A stretch of 64,000 nt of DNA, from positions 310,001 to 374,000 of the forward strand of contig NZ_SORI01000001.1 in assembly GCF_004366815.1 (NCBI RefSeq), read 5' to 3'. Positions within the stretch are counted from its first letter, which is position 1; each line of letters opens with the position of its first letter. The notes beneath the pieces were generated by a model. That model was not told the origin of the DNA. It ran no database searches and saw only the letters and a list, made by a program, of their open reading frames with translations. This document shows positions 17,730 to 26,205 of this stretch, piece after piece. This stretch comes from Aminivibrio pyruvatiphilus. GTDB taxonomy: Bacteria; Synergistota; Synergistia; Synergistales; Aminobacteriaceae. The position numbers and the translations under genes were made by a program.

Positions 17730-18173
17730 ATGAAGGAGAAACTGAAGGTGCTTTTTCTCTGTACTGGAAACTCGTGTCGCAGCCAGATGGCGGAAGGGTG
17801 GGCCCGGTATCTCCACGGAGACGCCGTAGAGGCATGGTCAGCGGGGATCGAAACCCATGGTCTGAACCCCAATGCCGTGGCGGTGATGAAAGAAGTCGGG
17901 GCGGACATCTCCGGGCACAGGTCGAAAAACGTCACGGAACTGCTGGACATTCCTTTCGACTTCGTGATCACCGTATGCGGCGACGCCGATGAACGATGCC
18001 CCTTCTTCCCAGGAAGCGCACGGATCATCCACCGGGGGTTCGACGACCCCCCGAAGCTCGCCCTGGACAAGGAAACGGAAGAGGAAAAACTGGACTGTTA
18101 CCGCCGGGTCCGGGACGAAATACGGGCATTCATAGAAAGCCTTCCCGGCTTTCTGGATAACCTCCCTGAATAG
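17730..18173 (+). CDS. arsC: Arsenate reductase ArsC, low-molecular-weight phosphatase type
   Basis: A 147-residue protein of the thioredoxin-coupled arsenate reductase family. The P-loop LCTGNSCRSQMAE starts near residue 10 and holds the nucleophilic Cys; further redox Cys residues are in VCGDADERCPFF, matching the Cys82/Cys89 pair of the Staphylococcus pI258 enzyme. It turns As(V) into As(III) for export or methylation, using thioredoxin as reductant. GAGGGGG lies before the ATG at 17730; the longer frame upstream lies within arsR. Confidence 0.94.
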   Translation: MKEKLKVLFLCTGNSCRSQMAEGWARYLHGDAVEAWSAGIETHGLNPNAVAVMKEVGADISGHRSKNVTELLDIPFDFVITVCGDADERCPFFPGSARIIHRGFDDPPKLALDKETEEEKLDCYRRVRDEIRAFIESLPGFLDNLPE

Positions 18174-18192
18174 AAAAGGAGCTGGACTCACA

Positions 18193-19449
18193 ATGGACGA
18201 CATACGCGACTATGTGAAAGAACGGTACGCCAGGGCGATCAAAAACAGCACATCCTGCTGCAGATCAGGAGCGTGCTGCTGCGGCACGACGGGTGCCTCC
18301 GACATCCTGAACATGACCCGGGGAAATTACGACGGTGAAATACTGGAGAACACTCCCGAACACATGGCCGATCAGTCCTTCGGCTGCGGCAATCCCTTCA
18401 CCGAAGCCCGCATCCATCCGGGGGAGACCGTCCTCGATCTGGGAAGCGGCGCGGGCCTGGACCTTTTCCTCGCTTCGGAAGCCACGGGACCCTACGGAAA
18501 AGTCATCGGACTCGACATGACCGACGAAATGCTCGAAACCGCGGCCGAAAACCTCAGGGGGCTGGACAACGTCACTCTCGTGAAGGGGTACATCGAGGAC
18601 ATGCCCCTCGAGAGCGGCACCGTCGACGTGATCATCTCCAACTGCGTCATCAATCTCTCCCCGGACAAGGGGAAGGTACTGAAGGAGGCCTTTCGGGTGC
18701 TTCGTCCCGGCGGCCGGTTCTGCGTCTCCGACACGGTGTTTCTCCGTCCTGTGACGGAGCGGGCCGTGAAGAACCTCGCCGCATGGTCCGGCTGTATCTC
18801 CGGGGCCCTGCAGGAGGCGGAGTACGCCGCTCTTCTGAAGGAAGCGGGATTCATTGATGTCGAAGTCCGGCGAACGAAGGTCTACGAAATGCCGGACGCT
18901 CTGGCCGCCATGACGTTTCCCGAACTTTCGCCCGAAGAACGGAATGAGATCAACGGCGCGCTGGCCAGCGCGATCATTCTGGGCAAAAAGCCCCTCGTGA
19001 AACCCGAAGAGGGGCGGGACTTCACCGTCAGACGGGCGACCTCAGGGGACGTGCCCGCCATCGCAGCGCTTCTTGAGGAGAACGGACTCACACCCCTCGG
19101 CGTTGCCGAAACGCCGGAGAACTTTCTGGTGCTCGAGTATTCCGGGATAGCTGCCGTCGCCGGCATGGAGATTCTGGGCGATACGGGGCTGCTCCGTTCT
19201 CTCGCGGTACGGCGAAAGGACAGGAAGAAGGGCTTCGGTGAGCGGATGACCGATGCCGTCATCGACCGGGCCCGGGAGAAGGGCGTCCGGACGGTGTATC
19301 TTCTTACCGAAACGGCGGAGCGGTTCTTCGGTCGTGCCGGATTCACCGCCGCCCGGAGGGAAGATATCCCGGCCCCGCTGATGCAAAGCTCCGCGCTGGA
19401 CAGGGTGTGCCCCCAGGGCAGCGCTGTTCTGCGCCTCTTTCTCGGATGA
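18193..19449 (+). CDS. Fusion of arsenite methyltransferase (ArsM) and ArsN2-like acetyltransferase
   Basis: A 418-residue two-domain protein. Residues 1-270 form an ArsM: a Cys-rich N-terminus (CC at 22-23, CCC at 28-30), the SAM site VLDLGSGAGLDL near 80-91, and three Cys at family positions, SFGCG (65), SNCVINL (151) and SGCISGA (201), that bind As(III). Residues 275-418 form a GNAT domain with LRSLAVRRKDRKKGFGE and the end motif VCPQGSAV, as in ArsN2. ArsM methylates As(III) with S-adenosylmethionine. ArsN2 proteins are arsenic-linked acetyltransferases of uncertain substrate. The two are normally separate genes. AAAGGAG precedes the ATG. Confidence 0.92.
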   Translation: MDDIRDYVKERYARAIKNSTSCCRSGACCCGTTGASDILNMTRGNYDGEILENTPEHMADQSFGCGNPFTEARIHPGETVLDLGSGAGLDLFLASEATGPYGKVIGLDMTDEMLETAAENLRGLDNVTLVKGYIEDMPLESGTVDVIISNCVINLSPDKGKVLKEAFRVLRPGGRFCVSDTVFLRPVTERAVKNLAAWSGCISGALQEAEYAALLKEAGFIDVEVRRTKVYEMPDALAAMTFPELSPEERNEINGALASAIILGKKPLVKPEEGRDFTVRRATSGDVPAIAALLEENGLTPLGVAETPENFLVLEYSGIAAVAGMEILGDTGLLRSLAVRRKDRKKGFGERMTDAVIDRAREKGVRTVYLLTETAERFFGRAGFTAARREDIPAPLMQSSALDRVCPQGSAVLRLFLG

Positions 19450-19504
19450 ACGATGCGTATCGAAGCCGAAGAAGCTCTTACAATGTGAGAAAGGAGTGGC
19501 TGAT

Positions 19505-20380
19505 GTGTTTCAAAAGATTCTTGTAGCGACGGATCTCTCGGACGCTTCCGAGCGAATGGCGTGCAGCCTGGGGGAGTTGAAGGCCCTCGGGACGAAGGAT
19601 ATCGTTCTTCTTCACTGCATCAACATCCGCGACGTGGGAACGCTTGCCTCGCAACTTATCAAGGCGGCTGAACCGCATTTTCGAAAACAACAGATATTCC
19701 TTGAGAATCGTGGCTTTTCCGTTACCCCGAAAATAGCGCTGGGTCTTCCGCAGATCGAGATCAATCGCCAGGCTGAGGAACACGACTGCTCCCTGATTGT
19801 TGTCGGCTCCAGGGGAGGAACCATGGCGAAGGAGATTCTGCTCGGCGGGGTGGCCTCGGAGGTCGTGCATGGGGCGTCGAAGCCCGTCCTCATCCTGAGG
19901 GTAGGAATCCATGAAGAGAAAGGGGATGCTGTTTGCATTATGGAAAAATGCTCGCCGCTTGGACACATCCTCTTTCCAACCGATTTCTCTGACAATGCCG
20001 AACATGCGTACTCGCATCTGAAAAAGTTTGCTGAAAAGGGTGCGGAAAAGATCACTCTTCTTCACGTCCAGGACGAGGTGCGCATCGGAAAACATCTGAT
20101 GGAGAAGCTCGACGAGTTCAACCGGATCGATTCCGGCAGGCTGGGGAGAATGAAGGAGGAGCTTCTCCGCTGCGGAGCGAAGGAAGTGAATACGGAGATA
20201 GTCTTCGGCAACCCAAAGAAGATCCTTGTCGACAAGGTGAAAGCGAACGGCTACTCTCTGGTGCTTCTCGGCAGCCAGGGGAGAGGATACATCGGGCAGT
20301 TTTTCATGGGGAGCGTAAGCCTCGCGGTGGCCAGACAGTCAATTATACCAGTCCTGCTTGTCCCTGCGGCAGTCTGCTGA
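19505..20380 (+). CDS. Tandem universal stress protein (two UspA domains)
   Basis: A protein of about 291 residues made of two UspA domains. Each has the nucleotide-binding ending: [20 protein letters not shown] in the first half and [19 protein letters not shown] in the second, the G-x2-G-x9-G-S pattern of ATP-binding Usp proteins. I prefer the GTG at 19505 because AAGGAG lies 8 bases upstream; a GTG at 19496 overlaps that site. Its place between arsM and acr3 suggests co-expression with arsenic stress, but no direct role can be read from the sequence. Base composition is more A/T-rich than its neighbours. Confidence 0.9.
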   Translation: MFQKILVATDLSDASERMACSLGELKALGTKDIVLLHCINIRDVGTLASQLIKAAEPHFRKQQIFLENRGFSVTPKIALGLPQIEINRQAEEHDCSLIVVGSRGGTMAKEILLGGVASEVVHGASKPVLILRVGIHEEKGDAVCIMEKCSPLGHILFPTDFSDNAEHAYSHLKKFAEKGAEKITLLHVQDEVRIGKHLMEKLDEFNRIDSGRLGRMKEELLRCGAKEVNTEIVFGNPKKILVDKVKANGYSLVLLGSQGRGYIGQFFMGSVSLAVARQSIIPVLLVPAAVC

Positions 20381-20471
20381 ATTTATCGCGTTCCTTTTTT
20401 ATCGGAATAAACAACGAAACATAGCGCCTTCGACGTTTTTCAAAATTATCAAGGAGGTTCTCAAGGCGACC

Positions 20472-21662
20472 ATGGAAGACAAGGCCTGCATCACTAAGGA
20501 AGCAAAAGGACTCGGTTTCTTTGAAAAATATCTCACCGTCTGGGTCATATTGAGCATCCTCGCAGGGGTCGGACTCGGCAAGGTCGCCCCGGACTTCGCG
20601 AAGACCCTCGACGGCATGGCCCTTTCCGTGGGAGGGGCGCCGGTGGTCTCGATTCCCATCGCCATATGCCTCTTCTTCATGATGTACCCCATCATGGTGA
20701 AGATCGATTTCACCGAGGTGGTGAAGGCGGGAAGGAGCATCAGGCCGGTCGGGCTGACCCTCTTCATCAACTGGGCGGTGAAACCCTTCACCATGTACGC
20801 CATCGCCGTATTCTTCCTCGGGAAGGTCTTCATCCACTTCATCGGACCGGACGCCGTGGACCTGGTGCGGCTTCCCTTCGGCCTCGACCTCGAGCCGGGG
20901 GCGACGTACGGCCTCGGCACAGTGGTCCTTGAAAACGGCGTTCGGATGCTCTCCGTCCCCCTGTGGCGGAGCTACCTCGCAGGGTGCATTCTGCTGGGCA
21001 TAGCCCCCTGCACCGCCATGGTGCTGGTATGGGGGTACCTCGCTCGGGGCAACGACGGACACACCCTCGTGATGGTGGCCGTCAATTCCCTCACCATGCT
21101 CTTTCTCTACGGCCCCCTGGGAGGGTTCCTTCTCGGCGTGGGACGCATTCCGGTACCGTGGCAGGCCCTCGCCCTCTCCATCGCCGTCTACGTGGCGCTG
21201 CCCCTGGCGGCGGGCTACATTTCCCGGAAGATGATCCTCAAGGCAAAAGGGGAGGCCTGGTTCCGGGAGAAGTTTCTCCATTTCCTTACGCCTGTCACCA
21301 TAATGGCGCTGCTCATCACCCTGGTGCTGCTCTTCTCCTTCAAAGGGGAGGTCATCGTCGCCAGGCCGCTGACGATCCTCTGGATCGCCGTCCCCCTCTT
21401 CCTTCAGACAGTGCTGATCTTCGGGCTGGGGTACTGGATGTCGAAGAAACTGGGGCTCTCCTACCAGGACGCCGCTCCTTCCGCCATGATCGGCGCGTCC
21501 AACCACTTCGAGGTAGCCATCGCTACCGCCACGATGCTCTTCGGCCTTTCTTCAGGCGCCGCCCTTGCAACGGTGGTGGGCGTGCTCATCGAGGTGCCTG
21601 TGATGCTCATGCTGGTCAAGTTCTGCAACAACACGACGCACTGGTTCCGGCAAGAGCACTAG
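20472..21662 (+). CDS. acr3: Arsenite efflux transporter Acr3
   Basis: A 396-residue transporter with about ten membrane segments, of the Acr3 family (bile/arsenite/riboflavin transporter superfamily) that expels As(OH)3 using the proton gradient. The essential Cys lies in [17 protein letters not shown] and the conserved acidic residue in [18 protein letters not shown] start at the ATG at 20472; an AGGAGG is about 14 bases upstream, rather far, but no start codon lies closer in frame. A strong hairpin follows the stop. Confidence 0.95.
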   Translation: MEDKACITKEAKGLGFFEKYLTVWVILSILAGVGLGKVAPDFAKTLDGMALSVGGAPVVSIPIAICLFFMMYPIMVKIDFTEVVKAGRSIRPVGLTLFINWAVKPFTMYAIAVFFLGKVFIHFIGPDAVDLVRLPFGLDLEPGATYGLGTVVLENGVRMLSVPLWRSYLAGCILLGIAPCTAMVLVWGYLARGNDGHTLVMVAVNSLTMLFLYGPLGGFLLGVGRIPVPWQALALSIAVYVALPLAAGYISRKMILKAKGEAWFREKFLHFLTPVTIMALLITLVLLFSFKGEVIVARPLTILWIAVPLFLQTVLIFGLGYWMSKKLGLSYQDAAPSAMIGASNHFEVAIATATMLFGLSSGAALATVVGVLIEVPVMLMLVKFCNNTTHWFRQEH

Positions 21663-21674
21663 AACCATCTCCCT

Positions 21675-21709
21675 GCTGAAGAGGGGGTGCATGTATTCCC
21701 CTCTTCAGC
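21675..21709 (+). terminator. Hairpin after acr3, likely terminator
   Basis: A perfect 12-bp stem (GCTGAAGAGGGG and its complement at 21698) with an 11-base loop lies 12 bp after acr3. The T-tract after it is poor (CTCTTAATGTTTATC), so it may end transcription only partly. Confidence 0.55.
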
Positions 21710-21766
21710 CTCTTAATGTTTATCAATTAGAAAAAAACAACATTCTGGAAAGGAAGATCAGGCCGA

Positions 21767-22324
21767 ATGGAGCAAAATCACCAGTCCCCGGCATCGATCA
21801 AAAGGCCGTTGCTCAAAGTGATGGCGATCCTTCTCATCTCCCTAGTCATAGGCGGCATCTGGCTCGTCAAGAACAGGGAAAAAGAGGCTCTTCGGGAACT
21901 CTCCTCCGCTCCAGACCGAAATCCCGATTTCGCTCTCTACGTAACGGAAGCGATCAACCTTGAAAAGCTGAAGTCCTACGGGCTGCCGATCATCATCGAC
22001 TTCGGCGCCGACTCGTGCGTGCCGTGCAAGGAGATGGCGCCCGTACTCAAGGAGCTGAACGAAACGCTTCAAGGAAAGGCGATCATAAGGTTCGTCGATG
22101 TCTGGAAACACAAGAACCTTGCGGAAGGTTACCCCCTCCGGGCGATACCGACCCAGTTCTTTTTCGACAGGGAAGGAAAGCCTTTCACTCCCTCCGAGTC
22201 AATAGGAGTTCCGATGCAGATGTATGCCACAAAGGATACGAATACGCACGTCTTTACCGTCCACGAGGGCGGCATGACGAAGGCGCAGCTCCTCGCGGCG
22301 CTGAAGGAGATGGGCGTGGAATGA
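21767..22324 (+). CDS. Membrane-anchored thioredoxin-like protein
   Basis: A 185-residue protein with one N-terminal membrane segment (about residues 16-34) and a thioredoxin fold outside it. The active site is SCVPCKEM near residues 84-91 and the cis-proline loop is AIPTQFFFD. The two active-site Cys flank Val-Pro, not the usual Gly-Pro, which suggests a tuned redox potential. It should carry out thiol-disulfide exchange on the outer face of the membrane. The stop overlaps the ATG of the CcdA-like gene, its likely electron donor. The partner substrate is not known; the neighbouring permease and Cys-rich peptide are candidates. Confidence 0.88.
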   Translation: MEQNHQSPASIKRPLLKVMAILLISLVIGGIWLVKNREKEALRELSSAPDRNPDFALYVTEAINLEKLKSYGLPIIIDFGADSCVPCKEMAPVLKELNETLQGKAIIRFVDVWKHKNLAEGYPLRAIPTQFFFDREGKPFTPSESIGVPMQMYATKDTNTHVFTVHEGGMTKAQLLAALKEMGVE

Positions 22325-23013
22325 TCGACGGCTGGCTTGCCGCACTTTCGGAATCCATTCGTGCAGGCACGACGCTCGCGCCGCTTCTCGCCCTGCTGGC
22401 CGGATTGGCGACCTCCGTCACTCCCTGCGCACTGACGAGCGTCCCCCTCGTGATTGCCTACGTCGGAGGGACGGCTGCAGGCGACCCGCGGAAAGGGTTT
22501 GTCCTATCAGCGGTCTTCTCGGCTGGTATGGCGCTGACCTTCACGGTTCTCGGCGCCGCTGCCTCCATGCTGGGCCGGCTCATGGGGACGTCCTCCTCGT
22601 GGTGGTATATCCTCCTCGGAGTCCTCATGTTGCTCATGGGACTCCAGATACTGGAAATCTTCAATTTCCTTCCGTCGACGAACCTGCTGTCGAAGAACAC
22701 AAAACGAGGGTACGCCGGAGCCTTCCTCGCGGGTGTCCTGGGCGGCTTCTTCTCGTCCCCCTGCGCCACGCCGGTCCTCGTCGTGCTGCTGAGCATCGTC
22801 GCGGGAAGCGGGGAAATCGGTCGCGGAATATTGCTGCTCCTTCTTTATTCCCTGGGGCACAGCATTCTTGTACTGGCGGCGGGAACCTCGGTCGGTTTCG
22901 CGGCGAAACTTGTCGCGAACAAAAAGTACGGTGTTTTCAGTATCGTGTTGAAGTACTGCCTCGGCGCGGGAGCGCTGCTAATCTCCTTCGCCATGTTCTA
23001 TCTGGGTTTTTAA
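22321..23013 (+). CDS. CcdA/DsbD-like transmembrane electron carrier
   Basis: A 230-residue protein with about six membrane segments. Two Cys sit in Pro-containing helices at SVTPCALTSVP and FSSPCATPVLV, the redox pair of CcdA/DsbD-beta that moves electrons from cytoplasmic thioredoxin across the membrane. The ATG overlaps the stop of the anchored thioredoxin, so the two form a relay. No cytochrome c genes are nearby, which argues for a role in the arsenic island, not in cytochrome biogenesis. Confidence 0.9.
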   Translation: MIDGWLAALSESIRAGTTLAPLLALLAGLATSVTPCALTSVPLVIAYVGGTAAGDPRKGFVLSAVFSAGMALTFTVLGAAASMLGRLMGTSSSWWYILLGVLMLLMGLQILEIFNFLPSTNLLSKNTKRGYAGAFLAGVLGGFFSSPCATPVLVVLLSIVAGSGEIGRGILLLLLYSLGHSILVLAAGTSVGFAAKLVANKKYGVFSIVLKYCLGAGALLISFAMFYLGF

Positions 23014-23046
23014 GACGAACACTCGATCTGTGAAAGAAGGGATGCA

Positions 23047-23937
23047 ATGAATACGTTCGTCGATTCGCTTCAGTTCTTCGCGTTCATATTTCTCGAATTG
23101 ACGATTCTCTTCCTCGGGGTGAGCACGCTTATCGGGCTGATCTTCGAGTACGTCTCCGACGACGCGATCCGCCGCCGGATGTCTTCGAAAGGGCTGCTCG
23201 GGAACTTCCTTGGCGCGGCGCTCGGGGCCATAACGCCCTTCTGTTCCTGCTCCACCATTCCCATGACGGTGGGCTTCCTGCGCGCCGGAGTGCCTTTCGG
23301 AGCGACGCTCTCCTTCGTCCTCGCCTCTCCTCTTCTGAACCCGATCATCATGGCCATGTTCTGGGCGTTGCTTGGGTGGAAAGCATGCCTGACGTACGGG
23401 GCCGTGACCTTCGTGATCGCGATGTTCAGCGGAATGCTGCTCGAATCCTTCGGTCTCGCCAAAGACGTGAAGAACGTCCGCGTAAGCGGAGGACACGGTG
23501 CGCGGGAGCGGCTTCCCTCGTTCTGGGCGAAACTCCGCCGGGCATTTTCGGGTGCGTGGGCCGACTTTCGGGGGGTCCTCGTCTATCTCGTCGCCGGCGT
23601 CGCCATCGGCGCCGTCATCTACGGCTACGTTCCGAACGAATTCGTCGCGAATCTCGCCGGACCGGGGAATCCCCTGGCCATACCGGTCGCCGCGATCATC
23701 GGCATTCCCCTCTACGTCCGGGCGGAAACGGTGATTCCCATAGGCGTCGCCCTGACGCAGAAGGGGATGAGCCTCGGGGCGGTGATCGCCCTCGTCATCG
23801 GAGGAGCGGGAATGAGCATCCCGGAGATGAGCATGCTTGCGGGGATTTTCAAGCCTCGCCTCGTGTGCGTCTTCGTTGCGCTGGTTTTTTCGACCGCCGT
23901 TCTGGCGGGCGTGGTCTTTAATTTCATTCAGATATAG
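23047..23937 (+). CDS. ArsP-type permease (DUF318/PF03773), shorter form
   Basis: A 296-residue membrane protein with about eight hydrophobic segments. The motif TPFCSCSTIPM near residue 62 and ASPLLNPIIM are the hallmarks of the permease family that includes ArsP, an exporter of trivalent organoarsenicals such as methylarsenite. A second conserved half contains GIPLYVRAETVIPIG and GGAGMSIPEMSML. It lies between the thioredoxin/CcdA pair and the Cys-rich peptide. Members of this family may also handle other metals or small molecules, so the substrate is inferred from neighbours. Confidence 0.85.
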   Translation: MNTFVDSLQFFAFIFLELTILFLGVSTLIGLIFEYVSDDAIRRRMSSKGLLGNFLGAALGAITPFCSCSTIPMTVGFLRAGVPFGATLSFVLASPLLNPIIMAMFWALLGWKACLTYGAVTFVIAMFSGMLLESFGLAKDVKNVRVSGGHGARERLPSFWAKLRRAFSGAWADFRGVLVYLVAGVAIGAVIYGYVPNEFVANLAGPGNPLAIPVAAIIGIPLYVRAETVIPIGVALTQKGMSLGAVIALVIGGAGMSIPEMSMLAGIFKPRLVCVFVALVFSTAVLAGVVFNFIQI

Positions 23938-23949
23938 GAGGCGGTTCTA

Positions 23950-24093
23950 ATGACGGAAAAGAAAGAGAGTTTCTTCGGCAGGATGTTTAAAGGCGGCTGC
24001 GGATGCGGGTGCTGCAACGTGAAGATCGAAGAAGTCCCGGAAGAAGAATCAGTGAACAAAGAAACCGCGCAGGAGAAAAAGGAAGAAAAGTAA
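23950..24093 (+). CDS. 47-residue Cys-rich peptide
   Basis: A short gene with an excellent AGGAGG 8 bases before its ATG, 12 bp after the permease stop. The peptide has a basic start, then GGCGCGCCNVKIEEV with four Cys (CxCxCC), and a highly charged Glu/Lys tail. There is no membrane segment. The Cys cluster could bind As(III) or a soft metal, or be a thiol substrate of the thioredoxins around it. Small Cys-cluster peptides are known beside such permeases, but I do not know a function for this one. Confidence 0.75.
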   Translation: MTEKKESFFGRMFKGGCGCGCCNVKIEEVPEEESVNKETAQEKKEEK

Positions 24094-24169
24094 ATCCTGT
24101 GGAGATGGGAATCTGGAAAGGTTTCCCATCAGGATGAAGAGGTCCGGATCGATGAAAGGGACTTCACGC

Positions 24170-24209
24170 TTGATCTTTTTTCATTATGTGGTATTATTGC
24201 CACATAATG
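24170..24209 (+). promoter_or_regulatory. Promoter with perfect palindromic operator, second arsR
   Basis: TTGATC (24170-24175) and TATTAT (24192-24197) are 16 bp apart. The -10 hexamer sits in the 8-bp centre of a perfect inverted repeat, CATTATGTGG (24182-24191) and its complement (24200-24209). An ArsR dimer bound there would block RNA polymerase directly. The repeat and hexamers are seen; the identity of the binding protein is inferred from the arsR gene just after it. Confidence 0.75.
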
Positions 24210-24221
24210 GGGGGAAGGCGG

Positions 24222-24581
24222 TTGAAAACAAAAGAAAAGCTCCAGGAAGAAAAAGCGGCGATTCTGAAGGGGATTGCCCATCCTGTCCGGCTTCGGGTAG
24301 TGGAAGCCCTTGCCTGCCGGGAAATGTGCGTCTGCGATATAGCGGAAATGTTTCATTTTGACAGGACGACGATAAGCAAGCACCTTGCGATGATGAAAAG
24401 CCTGGGCATACTAGAGAGCCGCAAGGACGGTCTTAATGTGTATTACAGTCTGCGGATCCGGTGCCTTGCTTCCCTCCTTTCCTGCGTAGAGAAAGTTGTA
24501 CTGGGAGAGAAGGTCGAGGTGGTTCTTTCACCCTGTTTGTGCGGAAGCTTACCAAACGATGAAAATGAGGAGGAGACATAG
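24222..24581 (+). CDS. arsR: ArsR/SmtB family repressor (second copy)
   Basis: A winged-helix repressor of about 119 residues with the sensor REMCVCDIAEMF (Cys32, Cys36, Cys38) and the recognition helix RTTISKHLAMMKSLGIL. The C-terminus adds another pair, SPCLCG. I choose the TTG at 24222, which follows GGGGGGAAGG at a suitable distance. The ATGs at 24186 and 24207 lie inside or at the edge of the operator, upstream of or at the expected transcription start. It is followed by the small thioredoxin-like gene after 3 bp and probably controls it and the 388-residue permease. Confidence 0.88.
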   Translation: MKTKEKLQEEKAAILKGIAHPVRLRVVEALACREMCVCDIAEMFHFDRTTISKHLAMMKSLGILESRKDGLNVYYSLRIRCLASLLSCVEKVVLGEKVEVVLSPCLCGSLPNDENEEET

Positions 24582-24584
24582 GAA

Positions 24585-24827
24585 ATGAAGATTCAGATAC
24601 TGGGAACGGGGTGCCCCAAGTGCAAAAAACTGGCTGAACTGGCTGAACGGGCTGCCGGTGAACTCGGGATAAATTTCGAGATTGAAAAAGTTACGGGAAT
24701 CTCCGAAATTATAGCCTTCGGCGTGGTATCGACACCTGGACTGGCAGTAAACGGAAAGGTGCTTGCCGCAGGAAGCCTTCCCTCATTTGAAAAAGTGAAG
24801 GAGCTCCTCGCATCGGCGCAGAACTGA
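24585..24827 (+). CDS. Small thioredoxin-like redox-active disulfide protein
   Basis: An 80-residue glutaredoxin-sized protein with the active site GTGCPKCKKL at residues 8-17 and the cis-proline STPGLAVNG. This matches the MTH895/TM0996 family of small redox-active disulfide proteins, common beside ArsR and permease genes. It has no signal sequence and should act in the cytoplasm, perhaps reducing ArsC or delivering thiol-bound metalloid to the permease that follows. A terminator lies shortly after it. Confidence 0.88.
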   Translation: MKIQILGTGCPKCKKLAELAERAAGELGINFEIEKVTGISEIIAFGVVSTPGLAVNGKVLAAGSLPSFEKVKELLASAQN

Positions 24828-24844
24828 TAAGCGAAGGACAGTCC

Positions 24845-24865
24845 CCCGGGGTACCGGGTTTTTTT
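24845..24865 (+). terminator. Rho-independent terminator
   Basis: Stem CCCGG-GGTA-CCGGG followed by seven T (24859-24865). It sits between the small thioredoxin gene and the permease, so the permease may be reached by read-through or its own start. Confidence 0.65.
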
Positions 24866-24913
24866 GGACAAATTAAGTGAAGAAAATGCCACCTAGATGG
24901 AGATGAATATTTC

Positions 24914-26080
24914 ATGAGTGACCGCAAGAAATTTTTCTGGATAGCCGCTTTCTTCCTGACCTTTTACTTCCTCCCCGAGGGGAACGAACGTGTATTGGCA
25001 GGTCTGGCGGAATCCGTGGCCATGATGTCCGACTATGCCAGGGAGCACGTTCTTCTCTGCCTGATCCCCGCATTCTTCATCGCAGGTGCCATTTCGGTGT
25101 TCGTGAGCCAGCAGTCGGTGATGAAGTACCTCGGGGCGAAGGCGAGGAAATGGATTGCCTATTCCGTGGCATCTGTCTCCGGGACGGTGCTTGCCGTCTG
25201 TTCCTGTACAGTGCTTCCCCTGTTTGCCGGAATTTACATGCGGGGTGCCGGTCTGGGCCCTGCGACAGCCTTTCTATACTCCGGACCCGCCATCAATGTT
25301 CTCGCCATCGTTCTCACGGCCCGGGTTCTCGGCCTTGAGCTGGGCATTGCGAGGGCTGTGGGAGCGGTGATCTTCAGCGTGGTGATCGGCCTTCTCATGG
25401 CCGCCATCTTCGGCAAAGAGGAACAGGTCCGCCAGGAGGGGTTCGCCCAGCTCCCGGAGGAAGAGGTCGGTCGTTCCCTGTGGAAGACGGTTGTGTACAT
25501 GGCCGGCATGGTGGTGTTTCTCGTATTCGCCAATTGGGCCGCCCCGAAGACCTCCAGCGCATTCTGGGAAGGGGTTTACAACCTGAAGTGGATGCTCTCA
25601 GGGGCAGGACTCGCCGTCACGGTGCTGACCGCCCGGATGTGGTTCTCCCGGGACGAGCGGCAGGACTGGTACACGTCAACATGGGGATACGCCCTCCAGG
25701 TCATGCCCCTGCTCTTCGGCGGTGTTCTTGTGGCGGGCTTTCTCCTGGGGCGTCCCGGCCACGAGGCCCTCATCCCGAGCCGCTACGTGGCCATGCTCGT
25801 CGGAGGGAACTCTCTCGGGGCAAATTTCTTCGCCTCGGTATCCGGCGCGTTCATGTATTTCGCAACCCTCACCGAAGTGCCCATACTCCAGGGACTTATC
25901 GGGGCCGGCATGGGCAAGGGGCCGGCCCTCGCCCTGCTTCTGGCGGGTCCGGCCCTCTCCCTGCCCAGCATGCTGGTCATCAACAGCATTCTGGGGCCCA
26001 GGAAGACGGGAACGTATGTCGTCCTGGTTGTCCTTCTGTCCACAGCGGCGGGCATGCTGTTCGGCATGATGTTTTCCTGA
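24914..26080 (+). CDS. arsP: ArsP-type permease (DUF318/PF03773), longer form
   Basis: A 388-residue permease with about ten membrane segments. The first half contains AVCSCTVLPLFAG near residue 97 and GPAINVLAIV, the second half GNSLGANFFASVSGAFMYF and GPALSLPSMLVI. The Cys-Ser-Cys motif is the site proposed to bind trivalent arsenic in ArsP. It is larger than the permease at 23047 and not a recent duplicate of it; only the core motif is shared. The likely role is export of methylated As(III) made by the ArsM fusion. Confidence 0.87.
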   Translation: MSDRKKFFWIAAFFLTFYFLPEGNERVLAGLAESVAMMSDYAREHVLLCLIPAFFIAGAISVFVSQQSVMKYLGAKARKWIAYSVASVSGTVLAVCSCTVLPLFAGIYMRGAGLGPATAFLYSGPAINVLAIVLTARVLGLELGIARAVGAVIFSVVIGLLMAAIFGKEEQVRQEGFAQLPEEEVGRSLWKTVVYMAGMVVFLVFANWAAPKTSSAFWEGVYNLKWMLSGAGLAVTVLTARMWFSRDERQDWYTSTWGYALQVMPLLFGGVLVAGFLLGRPGHEALIPSRYVAMLVGGNSLGANFFASVSGAFMYFATLTEVPILQGLIGAGMGKGPALALLLAGPALSLPSMLVINSILGPRKTGTYVVLVVLLSTAAGMLFGMMFS

Positions 26081-26170
26081 CGGTATAGGTGGAGTTTTTT
26101 AGAGACGGACGGCGGGAATGCCCGGTACGGACCGGGGCCTTCCAGACTCCTTCCCTGAAAAGAAAAAAAA

Positions 26171-26193
26171 GGCTCCGGCATTTTGCCGGAGCC
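26171..26193 (-). terminator. Bidirectional terminator between arsP and tRNA-Val
   Basis: A perfect 10-bp stem (GGCTCCGGCA and complement) with a TTT loop. On the minus strand it is followed by nine T in a row, a strong end for the tRNA transcript; on the plus strand by TTTTCTC, a weaker end for the arsenic island. Confidence 0.8.
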
Positions 26194-26205
26194 TTTTCTC
26201 ATCAA

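Noticed and set aside
23047-26080. The two ArsP-type permeases as a recent gene duplication
   Set aside because: They differ in length (296 and 388) and share only the family motif, so they are distant relatives.
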